This document shows, piece after piece, positions 57,158-64,000 of a DNA stretch of 64,000 bases. The notes beneath the pieces were generated by a model that saw nothing but the letters and a program-made list of their open reading frames with translations, was not told the DNA's origin and did no database searches. The stretch's first letter is position 1. The number at the start of each line of letters is the position of its first letter. This DNA comes from Achromobacter spanius. Its GTDB lineage: Bacteria; Pseudomonadota; Gammaproteobacteria; Burkholderiales; Burkholderiaceae_B. The stretch spans positions 3,720,001 through 3,784,000 of the forward strand of contig NZ_CP121261.1 of assembly GCF_029637605.1 (NCBI RefSeq), written 5' to 3'. Both the position numbers and the translations under genes were made by a program.

Positions 57158-58933
57158 ATGACTACCCTTGCCACCCCTCGCAAGCGCATGAGCCCGGGCC
57201 GCCGCCATTTCCTGATGGCGGCGCCGCTGGTCGTGCTGTTATTGGTGCTGCTGATTTACCCGGTCGGCCAGTTGCTGTTGTTAAGCGTGGTCGACGACCA
57301 GGGCTTCACGCTGGCGCAGTACCACCGGCTGTTCGATTCGTCGGTGTATATCAACGTGCTGCTGATCACGTTGAAGATCTCGTTGTGGACGACGTTCTTC
57401 TCGGTGGTCGCGGGCTACCCCGTGGCCTACCTGATCTCCAGCCTGACGGCAAAGCGCAAGACCTCGCTGTTGTTCTGGGTGCTGCTGTCGTTCTGGACCA
57501 GCTTCCTGGTGCGCACCTTTGCGTGGGTGGTGCTGCTGGGCCGCAATGGCGTGGTGAACCAGTTACTGCAGGCGCTGGGCATCCTGGATGCGCCCGCCAA
57601 CCTGCTCTACAACTTCGGTAGCGTGCTGGTGGGCATGGTGCATGCGCTGATGCCGCTGGCGGTGCTGACGATGCTGTCCGTCATGGAGAACATCGACCGC
57701 AACCTGCCGCGCGCCGCGTCCACGCTGGGCGCGCGCCCGGGCACCGCGTTCTGGAAGATCTATTTTCCGTTGTCGATGCCGGGTGTCGCGGCGGCGGCCA
57801 TCATGGTGTTCGTGACTGCCATCGGCTTCTTCATCACGCCCGCGCTGCTGGGCGGGCGCAAGGAGACGATGATCACGCAGATCATCATCGACCAGGTGCA
57901 GCAGACCATGAACTGGGAGTTCGCCGGCGCCGTGTCGGTGCTGCTGCTGGTGGTGGTGCTGGTGGTGTTCGCCATCTACGACAAGGTGCTGGGCCTGTCC
58001 ACCATGACGGGCGGCGCGTCTACCCGCGTGCGCGCATCCGGCAAGGAAAGCCTGTCGCGCCGCGCGGGTGATGCGGTGCTGACGGTGCTGGCCAATGTGT
58101 CGGATGCGCTGTTCGCGCTGCTGCCCAAGCGCATGCGGCGCTCGGTGTCGGGCACCGGGCAGTCGCGCACGCTGTGGTGGATGGTGCTGATTGTGCTGGC
58201 GTTTCTTAGCGCGCCGGCGTTCTTGATGATTCCGCTGTCGTTTGATTCCGGGTCCGGGCTGACGTGGCCGCCCAAGGGCTTTTCGCTGCAATGGTACGAG
58301 CAGATGTTCACGTCGCCCGTATGGATGCAGGCCATTACGCGGTCGCTGATCGTGGGGGTGGGCACGGGCTTGCTGGCGATGCTGATCGGCACGCCCGCCG
58401 CCTTCCTGCTGGTGCGCGCCAACATGCGCGGCAAGTCGGCGATGCTGGCCTTCGTGCTGTCGCCCATCGTGGTGCCGCGCATGATCATCGCCGTGGGCAT
58501 GTTCTATTTCTTCGCCCGCGTGGGCCTGGTGGGCTCGATGATCGGCCTGATCCTGGCGCACACGGTGGTGGCGGTGCCGTATGTGGTGATCACGATGATG
58601 GCGGTGCTGCGCAACTACGACACGCGACTGGATCTGGCGGCGCAAAGCCTGGGCGCGGGGCCGTGGTCCACGCTGCGCTTCGTGACGTTCCCGATTCTTG
58701 GCGCGGGGCTGATGTCGTCGTTCCTGTTCGCGTTCGCCACGTCGTTCGATGAATTGACGATTGCGCTGTTCGCCTCGGGCGGTCTGAACGCCACGCTGCC
58801 CAAGCAGTTCTGGGACGAGGTGACGCTGCAGATTTCACCCGTGATTGCGGCGGTATCCACCTGCTTGTTCATTTTCATTGCCGCGCTGATCTGGCTGGCC
58901 GACAGGCTGCGCCGCCGCAGCCTGGCCAACTGA
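57158..58933 (+). CDS. fused ABC permease (PotB-PotC type in one polypeptide)
   Basis: About 591 residues holding two binding-protein-dependent permease domains that are usually separate. The first (about 10-290) has the EAA loop NLPRAASTLGARPGTAFWKIYFPLSMPG; after a hydrophilic linker (about 290-330) the second has LAAQSLGAGPWSTLRFVTFPILGAG. Together they form the inner-membrane channel of a PotABCD-like importer. ATG 57158 has GGAG at 7 bases. The fusion removes the need for separate subunit assembly. Confidence 0.88.
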   Translation: MTTLATPRKRMSPGRRHFLMAAPLVVLLLVLLIYPVGQLLLLSVVDDQGFTLAQYHRLFDSSVYINVLLITLKISLWTTFFSVVAGYPVAYLISSLTAKRKTSLLFWVLLSFWTSFLVRTFAWVVLLGRNGVVNQLLQALGILDAPANLLYNFGSVLVGMVHALMPLAVLTMLSVMENIDRNLPRAASTLGARPGTAFWKIYFPLSMPGVAAAAIMVFVTAIGFFITPALLGGRKETMITQIIIDQVQQTMNWEFAGAVSVLLLVVVLVVFAIYDKVLGLSTMTGGASTRVRASGKESLSRRAGDAVLTVLANVSDALFALLPKRMRRSVSGTGQSRTLWWMVLIVLAFLSAPAFLMIPLSFDSGSGLTWPPKGFSLQWYEQMFTSPVWMQAITRSLIVGVGTGLLAMLIGTPAAFLLVRANMRGKSAMLAFVLSPIVVPRMIIAVGMFYFFARVGLVGSMIGLILAHTVVAVPYVVITMMAVLRNYDTRLDLAAQSLGAGPWSTLRFVTFPILGAGLMSSFLFAFATSFDELTIALFASGGLNATLPKQFWDEVTLQISPVIAAVSTCLFIFIAALIWLADRLRRRSLAN

Positions 58934-58969
58934 ACCCGGCGCGTTTGATTTATCTTTAGGAACCCCAAT

Positions 58970-59875
58970 ATGCTGAACGCAACCCATCTGCGCGGAGTCT
59001 TTCCCGCGATCCCGACGCCGGTCAACGCCGACGACACCATCAACGCCACGGCGGCCCAGGCGCTGGTGGCCTACCTGCTCAAGCAAGGCATCGACGGCAT
59101 CGTGCCGTTGGGCGGCACGGGCGAGTACGGCGCGCTGGCCCGCGCCGAACGCATCCGCATGTGCAAGCTGACGGTGGACGCCGTGGCCGGCCGCGTGCCG
59201 GTGATCCCTGGTGTGCTGGACCCCGGCTTTCATGATGCGCTGCAAGCGGGCAATGAATTCGCGGATGCTGGCGCGGATGCCTTGATGGTGCTGACGCCGT
59301 ACTACACGACCCCGACGCAAGCGGGCATACGCGATTATTTCCTGCGCTATGCGGACGCGTCGCCGCTGCCCGTGATGATCTACGAAATTCCGTACCGCAC
59401 AAGGATTGCGATTGCGCCGGAGGTGCTGCATGAGCTGTCGCGCCATGAAAACATCATCGGCATGAAGGCCTGCAATACAGACATGTACCACTTCCTGCGC
59501 ACGGTGGCGGGGGTGGATGAATCGTTCGCGGTGTTCAGCGGCGAAGACACCTTGTTGCCGGTGCATCTGGCCGCCGGCGCGAAGGGCGGGATCGTGGTGA
59601 CGGCAAGCCTGCTGCCGTCGGCGTGGAAGCAGGTGTATTCGTTGGCAATGGAAGGTCGCACGAGTGAATCGATGGCACTGCATCGCCGCTTGATCCCGTT
59701 GATGAACCTGGCGTTCGCGGAAACGAATCCGGGGCCAATGAAGTCGGTGATGGATTTGATCGGAGTGAATGCGCCCGAGGTGCTGGATCCGTTGGTGGCG
59801 CCGGCGGAGGGGTTGCAGGCGGCGCTGCGTGAGGAGTTGATGCCGCTGTTGGCGGAGTTTGAGGGGGTGAGGTAG
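58970..59875 (+). CDS. dihydrodipicolinate synthase-family aldolase/lyase (DapA-like)
   Basis: A 301-residue class I aldolase-family protein. The GGTGEYGAL motif is at 48-56, Tyr138 in YEIPYRT and the Schiff-base Lys166 in GMKACNTD. Lysine-pathway DapA is usually elsewhere and not in transport operons, so this is more likely a catabolic lyase such as N-acetylneuraminate, 2-keto-3-deoxy or 4-hydroxy-2-oxo acid aldolase. It is the last gene of the FAD-dehydrogenase/ABC operon; TTAGGAACCCC precedes the start. A 2-keto product of the FAD enzyme would be a natural substrate. Confidence 0.88.
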   Translation: MLNATHLRGVFPAIPTPVNADDTINATAAQALVAYLLKQGIDGIVPLGGTGEYGALARAERIRMCKLTVDAVAGRVPVIPGVLDPGFHDALQAGNEFADAGADALMVLTPYYTTPTQAGIRDYFLRYADASPLPVMIYEIPYRTRIAIAPEVLHELSRHENIIGMKACNTDMYHFLRTVAGVDESFAVFSGEDTLLPVHLAAGAKGGIVVTASLLPSAWKQVYSLAMEGRTSESMALHRRLIPLMNLAFAETNPGPMKSVMDLIGVNAPEVLDPLVAPAEGLQAALREELMPLLAEFEGVR

Positions 59876-59890
59876 GCGGATTTGGCTGTG

Positions 59891-60225
59891 CGATGGGTTG
59901 CGCGCGGTGGGTGTTGGCGTTCTTGCGGTGATATTGTCGCGCTTCACCCATCCTACGATTTCTTCGGCATGCGTTGCACGATGGGTTACGCGCGATGGGT
60001 GTTGGCGTTCTTGCGGTGATCTTGCCGCGCTTCACCCATCCTACGGTGGCTTCGGCGTGCGTTGCGTGATGGGTTGCGCGCGGTGGGGGTTGGCGTTCTT
60101 GCGGTGATTTTGCCGCGCTTCACCCATCCTACGATGGGGCGCTTGAACGTCGCATTGTAGGATGGGTGAAGTGCGTGTGGGCGTGTAGAAGAACGCTGGC
60201 GCCTAGCGCACGGAACCCATCACAG
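59891..60225. repeat. three tandem 88-bp repeats plus an inverted fourth copy (GTAGGATGGGT family)
   Basis: Near-identical units start at 59891, 59979 and 60067 (period 88 bp), each running from GATGGGTT(G/A)CGCGCG through GGCGTTCTTGCGGTGAT to CGCTTCACCCATCCTAC. A more diverged copy in the opposite direction occupies about 60155-60225 (GTAGGATGGGTGAAG to GGAACCCATC). Each unit has self-complementary ends (GATGGGT with ACCCATC). This fills the 359-bp gap between the DapA-like and IclR genes; there is no gene in it. Confidence 0.85.
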
Positions 60226-60234
60226 AAGCATCCC

Positions 60235-61062
60235 CTACCTCGAATACCCCGCGAACTTCGATTTTGAAATCGATGTGGCCGCCACCTGCACGTGGGGGGC
60301 CAATTCGGCTTCGACGCGGGCCACTGTCCAACGTGTCGTGGGGACCGAAATATTGATGGCGGCCACCGCGAACCCGCGATGGTCCGTCACGGGCGCCGCC
60401 ACTGAAATATCGCCCAACACCGTCTCGTTCACGATGATCGCGTAGCCTTTTTCGGCCACGCGCTGCACGCGGTCCAGCAACTTCTCGGGGTTCACTTCGG
60501 TATACGGTGTGATCGATTCCAGCCTGGTCTGCGCCAGAATCTCGCGGCGATGCTCATCCGACAGCCGTGACAAGATCGCCGTGCCTGACGCCGTGAAAAA
60601 TGCCGGCAGGCGACTGCCGACAGCGATGTCCACGTTAACCAGATGATGGCCGGGAAAGCGTGCCACGAAGACGATCTCGTGGCCGTCCAGCTCTTGCAGG
60701 TTCGTCGTTTCACCCAGCGTGCGGCTGATGTCCAGCAGATACGGCGATGCCTTGTCGATCAGCTCGTTCGCGCGCACATAGTTGTACGAAAACTGCAGCA
60801 CTTTCGGCGTCAGCCCATAGTTGCGCGTATCCGGGATGCGGCGCAGATAGCCCAGCGTTTCCAGCGTGTAGACCAAGCGCTGCGTGGCGCTGCGGTCCAG
60901 GCCCGACTCACGCGCGATGTCGGCCAGGGTCATGTGCCGTTTTGAACCGTCGAAGGCGTGCAACACCTGAAATGCTTTTTCTGTGGAACCGACAAACAGC
61001 GACGACCGGGTTGCGGTGGGCGCCTGCGGTTCTTGTGTGTCGTCGATGCTTGTTTTGCGCAC
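60235..61062 (-). CDS. IclR-family transcriptional regulator
   Basis: A 275-residue IclR protein. The N-terminal winged helix (KAFQVLHAFDGSKRHMTLADIARESGLDRSATQRLVYTLETLGYL) is followed by the effector-binding domain (SRLPAFFTASGTAILSRLSDEHR, AVAAINISVP). It is convergent with the preceding operon across the repeat array, and is the most plausible local regulator for it; alternatively it controls the PhyH gene, which lies 118 bp before it on the same strand. Confidence 0.9.
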   Translation of the reverse strand: MRKTSIDDTQEPQAPTATRSSLFVGSTEKAFQVLHAFDGSKRHMTLADIARESGLDRSATQRLVYTLETLGYLRRIPDTRNYGLTPKVLQFSYNYVRANELIDKASPYLLDISRTLGETTNLQELDGHEIVFVARFPGHHLVNVDIAVGSRLPAFFTASGTAILSRLSDEHRREILAQTRLESITPYTEVNPEKLLDRVQRVAEKGYAIIVNETVLGDISVAAPVTDHRGFAVAAINISVPTTRWTVARVEAELAPHVQVAATSISKSKFAGYSR

Positions 61063-61180
61063 GGGAACAGCCTATTGAGTTCTAGGGAGGCCACGCAAAC
61101 ATCAACGCGATGCGGGATTTGCCGGCCCGCATCGCGTATTGCGCTTGATTTAATTGTAATTCAATTATTAATAGCAGATA

Positions 61181-61963
61181 TCAATCACTTTCAGCAGCCA
61201 CCATCAGCGGCACGCCGGGCTGCGATGCCGAACGGGTGCCCGCCACGGGCTGGCATGACGCGGGGTGATAGGTGTGCACCACCGACAGCTTCACTTGATC
61301 ACTACGATTACCTTGCGCCGCGTGCAACGTTCGGCAGTGGAAGAACACCACGTCGCCGGCCTGAAGCTCGGGGCACACCGCGCGCGCAATCCAATCGGTA
61401 TTTTGCGGCACGTCTTCGCGAAAGAATTTCTTGTCGTCGAATTGTTCGGGCGCAAAGGCCGCCGCGTGGGAACCCGGGATGAAAGACAAACCGCCGTTGT
61501 TGCGCGTTTCGGGCCCCAGGGCCAGCCAACAGGAAACCAGGTCGGTGTCCGAAAAAGACCAATATCGAATGTCTTGATGCCACCCCGTCAGGCTGCCGTA
61601 GGCCGGGTGCTTGGTCATCACGCAGTTGTGATGAACCGTGGACAGCACGGGCGGTTCGTCGAAGTAACGCCCCAACCACTGGCCAATGCGCGGGTCCGTC
61701 GCCCATTGCGCAAACAAAGGGTCGCGGGCATAGGCGTTCAACAAGCGCCGCACCGTCAAGCCGCCTTCAGCCCCGCGCGACGCGGGCGCGCCGGGGTATT
61801 GCAGGTCGGCTTCGTATTCGATGGGCGCCACATGCTCCGCCAAGTGGCGCTGGGCCAGCGCGCGCAGCGAGGCCACCTGGCTGGGGTCCGCGAACTGGCG
61901 GGCCACCACAAAGCCCTGCTTGCGCAGGACGGCTATCTGATCATCATGCAGAAACCCGGACAT
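61181..61963 (-). CDS. phytanoyl-CoA dioxygenase (PhyH) family protein
   Basis: A 260-residue Fe(II)/2-oxoglutarate oxygenase. The HxD half of the facial triad is seen in GWHQDIRYW (about 125-130) and the distal His in FFHCRTLHAAQGNRSDQVKLSV, with Arg for 2-oxoglutarate. ATG 61963 is chosen for GAGGATTGAG directly upstream. Members hydroxylate fatty acids, amino acids or small secondary metabolites; the substrate is not visible. It sits upstream of the IclR gene on the same strand. Confidence 0.85.
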   Translation of the reverse strand: MSGFLHDDQIAVLRKQGFVVARQFADPSQVASLRALAQRHLAEHVAPIEYEADLQYPGAPASRGAEGGLTVRRLLNAYARDPLFAQWATDPRIGQWLGRYFDEPPVLSTVHHNCVMTKHPAYGSLTGWHQDIRYWSFSDTDLVSCWLALGPETRNNGGLSFIPGSHAAAFAPEQFDDKKFFREDVPQNTDWIARAVCPELQAGDVVFFHCRTLHAAQGNRSDQVKLSVVHTYHPASCQPVAGTRSASQPGVPLMVAAESD

Positions 61964-62080
61964 CTCAATCCTCACACCCCGCGGCGGTTGCGAAGCGTCT
62001 GCCTGCGGGGCAGGCGCGTACCGGTCAGGCGCCGGTATACGCGGGGATGGCTAGATTACCAAAGCGCCCGGGGCCGCGCG

Positions 62081-63196
62081 TCAGGCGGAAGGCGTTTTTT
62101 CAGCCTGTGGCGGCAAGGGCCGCTGGGATCGTCCGGCGTCGCGTTCCTGGACCTCGTGATGGACCCATTCTCGCCACACGGCCACCAGCAGCGCCATCAA
62201 CACGGGGCCGACAAACAAGCCCACGATGCCCATCGTCTTCACGCCCCCCACCAGCCCGAAGAAGGTCGGCAGAAACGGCAGTTTGACCGGGCCGCCCACC
62301 AGGCGCGGGCGCAGCGTTTTGTCGACGATGAACAGTTCGACACTGCCCCAGACCATCAGCGCGATGCCCGCAACCAGATGGCCGGAGCCCACCAAATACA
62401 GCGACACCAGCGTGAACGACAGCGGTGCGCCGCCCGGGATCAAGGCCATGAAGCCGGTCACCACGCCCAGCAGCACCGGCGACGGCACGCCCGCCACCCA
62501 GTACGCAATGCCCAGCACCAGACCTTCGCCCAGGGCAATCAGACCCATGCCCGTGACGGTGGAATTGATGGTGGCCGGCACCACGCGCGAAAAACGCTGC
62601 CAGCGGGCCGGCAGGATGCGTTCGCCCAGCACGTCCAATTGCGCCACCATGCGCACGCCGTCCTTGTAGACGAAGAACAGCGTGATCAGCATGAACAGCA
62701 CGGTCAGTAACAGCTGGAACACGTTGCCCGTGGCCGCCAGCACCATGCGGTAGATGTTGCCCAGGTGCTCGCCGCTGACCGCCTCGACCAGTTCGCCCAG
62801 CGCATGCGGCTGGCCAATATAGGATTCCCAGTACTCGCCCAGGCGTTCGCCGAAGACGGGCATGGACGAGATCCAGTTGGGCACCGCCACCCCGTGGCGG
62901 TTGGCCGCGATGGCCCAGGCGAAGAAGGTGCTGGCTTCCTTGATGGCGTAGGACAGCGCGAATGACATCGGCACGATCAGCACCACGACGACCATCAGCA
63001 AGGCCAAGGAAGCCGCTATTGCCGTACGGCCACCGCAGCGCACGACCAGGCGCCGGTACAGCGGCCAGGTGGCCAGGCCGATAATCATTGCCGCCAGGGC
63101 GGGGACGAGGAATCCGCTAAGGAAGTACACCCCTGCCAACAGCACAAGCAGCAGCAGCCAACGGGCGATCAGGTAAGCGGGAAGTACAGGCTGCAT
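62081..63196 (-). CDS. AI-2E family membrane transporter (YdiK-like)
   Basis: A 371-residue protein with about eight TM helices of the AI-2E/TqsA permease family: VPALAAMIIGLATWPLYRRLV, VVLIVPMSFALSYAI, GEGLVLGIAYWVAGVPSPVLLGVVTGFMALIPGGAPLSF and KTLRPRLVGGPVKLPFLPTFFGLVGGV. Known relatives include exporters of autoinducer 2 and Na+/H+ or peptide transporters; most are uncharacterised. The gene stands alone between the PhyH gene and a terminator. The C-terminal tail is polar and Arg-rich. Confidence 0.85.
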   Translation of the reverse strand: MQPVLPAYLIARWLLLLVLLAGVYFLSGFLVPALAAMIIGLATWPLYRRLVVRCGGRTAIAASLALLMVVVVLIVPMSFALSYAIKEASTFFAWAIAANRHGVAVPNWISSMPVFGERLGEYWESYIGQPHALGELVEAVSGEHLGNIYRMVLAATGNVFQLLLTVLFMLITLFFVYKDGVRMVAQLDVLGERILPARWQRFSRVVPATINSTVTGMGLIALGEGLVLGIAYWVAGVPSPVLLGVVTGFMALIPGGAPLSFTLVSLYLVGSGHLVAGIALMVWGSVELFIVDKTLRPRLVGGPVKLPFLPTFFGLVGGVKTMGIVGLFVGPVLMALLVAVWREWVHHEVQERDAGRSQRPLPPQAEKTPSA

Positions 63197-63255
63197 AGAG
63201 CGGATCGACAGTAAGGGCGTTGTAGGCTTTGACTGTCGGACTATACAGACGTTTC

Positions 63256-63287
63256 AAAAAATACGAGGGACACGATCCCTGTATTTA
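63256..63287 (-). terminator. rho-independent terminator downstream of the last LysR gene
   Basis: Read on the minus strand, AAATACAGGGA pairs with TCCCTCGTATTT (one-base bulge) around TCGTG, followed by TTTTTTG. It is placed 75 bp after the end of the leftward LysR gene and before the AI-2E gene, so it should end LysR transcription. Confidence 0.8.
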
Positions 63288-63360
63288 CTACGGGGTTTCC
63301 CGTGGTCTGACTGCGTGGCGTGAACGCGTGACGCGCCACCGGACGCGCCACGCTCAGGGC

Positions 63361-64000
63361 TTACAGCGCGTACTCGGCCGCTTCTTCGCGCGGGCTGCGA
63401 CGGCGCGGCGGAGTTTGGGCCAGACCCGCTTGGGCCAAACCGGTTTGAGCCAATACGGGCTCGGCTTGGGGCTGAGCCGCCGGCGCGCCCATTGTCATGG
63501 CGCTGGGCATGCCCAGTTGACGCTGGTAGACGCCGCAACTGGCCGCCGCCGGGTCGGTTTCGTCACGGCCGCTAAGCAAGGGGCATCCGGCGAACAATTC
63601 CGCCACCCAGTCGGTAAAGGCGCGCACCTTGGGCGACAACTGCCGGCTTTGCGGGTACAGCACCGAAATCGCGGTGGAGCTGGGTTTCCACTGCGGCAGG
63701 ATCTCGATCAGCTCGCCCGACTGCAAATAGGGCAACGCCATATAGCGGGCCACTTGTATCAGGCCGAATCCCTTCAAGCCGCAATCCAGATAGGCGCCGG
63801 CTTCATTCACCGCCACCGTGCCCTTCATGTCCACTTCCTGATGCTTGCCGTCCACCTTGAAGTCCCACGCGCAGTTACGGCCCGTGCGGCTCATGAAGTA
63901 ATGCACCGCGTGGTGGTCGCGCAACGATTCGATGGTTTGCGGCATGCCATGGCGCGCCACATAGGTGGGCGACGCGCAGGTAACCGTCTGCAGGGTGCCG
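63361..64000 (-). CDS. LysR-family regulator, C-terminal part (cut by window end)
   Basis: The reading frame runs to the window edge without a start and encodes the substrate-binding domain of a LysR regulator: TVTCASPTYVARHGMPQ, CAWDFKVDGKHQEVDMKGTVAVNEAGAYLDCGLKG, LPQWKPSSTAISVLYPQSRQLSPKVRAFTDWVAELF. The HTH domain lies beyond 64000. After the normal end of the fold the protein carries an unusual tail of about 65 residues with LAQTGLAQAGLAQT repeats. Its target is unknown. Confidence 0.85.
   Translation of the reverse strand, partial: GTLQTVTCASPTYVARHGMPQTIESLRDHHAVHYFMSRTGRNCAWDFKVDGKHQEVDMKGTVAVNEAGAYLDCGLKGFGLIQVARYMALPYLQSGELIEILPQWKPSSTAISVLYPQSRQLSPKVRAFTDWVAELFAGCPLLSGRDETDPAAASCGVYQRQLGMPSAMTMGAPAAQPQAEPVLAQTGLAQAGLAQTPPRRRSPREEAAEYAL

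Noticed and set aside
54847..57189. A 780-codon minus-strand open frame across the binding protein and PotA-like genes
   Set aside because: It spans two well-supported genes in the opposite strand and shows only low-complexity Arg/His/Gly composition.
58970..59875. Housekeeping dapA for lysine synthesis
   Set aside because: Although the Schiff-base lysine and Tyr are present, the gene lies at the end of a transport and oxidation operon, which fits a catabolic lyase better.
59891..60225. CRISPR array
   Set aside because: Units are 88 bp without unique spacers, only three direct copies, and no cas genes are in the window.

Overview
The window is GC-rich, tightly packed bacterial chromosome. 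Gene content points to the Alcaligenaceae (Achromobacter/Bordetella type): a complete aerobic nicotinate pathway with a NicR/BpsR-type MarR repressor, many LysR regulators, many orphan or operonic solute-binding proteins, and numerous MFS exporters and importers. I see no rRNA, tRNA, CRISPR array or intact mobile element. The only integrase-like sequence is a lone 79-residue arm-type DNA-binding domain protein.

Layout. 1-3.7 kb: an alpha/beta hydrolase, an AraC regulator, and a carboxymuconolactone-decarboxylase/AhpD-like protein followed by a second hydrolase. 3.7-17.7 kb: the nicotinate (nic) cluster. A divergent promoter region at 10.54-10.81 kb, with palindromic AGCGTATACGCT-type sites, drives two operons. 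The leftward one is nicC - nicA - a heme-bearing, degenerate Mo-hydroxylase-like subunit - an MFS carrier. The rightward one is maleate isomerase - nicD - nicX - nicF - the catalytic Mo subunit - xdhC. Active-site residues of NicC, NicX, NicD, NicF and the maleate isomerase are all in place, so nicotinate to fumarate should be functional. 17.7-22 kb: an amidohydrolase / MFS / GAF operon divergent from a LysR regulator. 22-27.2 kb: a FUSC exporter, an orphan amino-acid binding protein, an SF1 helicase with a C-terminal DUF5710 domain, and a parvulin. 27.3-31.8 kb: a ribose/fructose-type sugar ABC transporter with an FGGY kinase. 32-35 kb: a BKACE enzyme, a branched-chain-type binding protein and an SDR.

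35.1-40.3 kb: LysR, a DUF1254/DUF1214 lipoprotein, a ureidoglycolate-lyase-family protein coupled to the solitary arm domain, a cupin and an MFS carrier. 40.6-46.3 kb: two very large, translationally coupled, exported WG-repeat proteins of unknown function. 46.4-50.6 kb: a PEP mutase/isocitrate-lyase-family enzyme with LysR, a YqjH/YqjI-type ferric-siderophore reductase and His-rich PadR repressor, and a broken XRE regulator. 50.7-53.1 kb: a DHA2 exporter and proC. 53.4-59.9 kb: an operon of FAD-linked 2-hydroxyacid-type dehydrogenase, a polyamine-type ABC importer with its two permeases fused, and a DapA-family aldolase. It is followed by a tandem 88-bp repeat array, an IclR regulator, a PhyH dioxygenase, an AI-2E-family permease and a LysR gene cut by the window end.

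Most notable are the two-part nicotinate dehydrogenase, in which one Mo-type subunit has lost its catalytic glutamate and gained three hemes; the giant WG-repeat pair; the helicase-DUF5710 fusion with an altered P-loop; a dispersed GTAGGATGGGT-type repeat that supplies a stop codon; and repeated in-frame short tandem duplications in linkers of several catabolic proteins.
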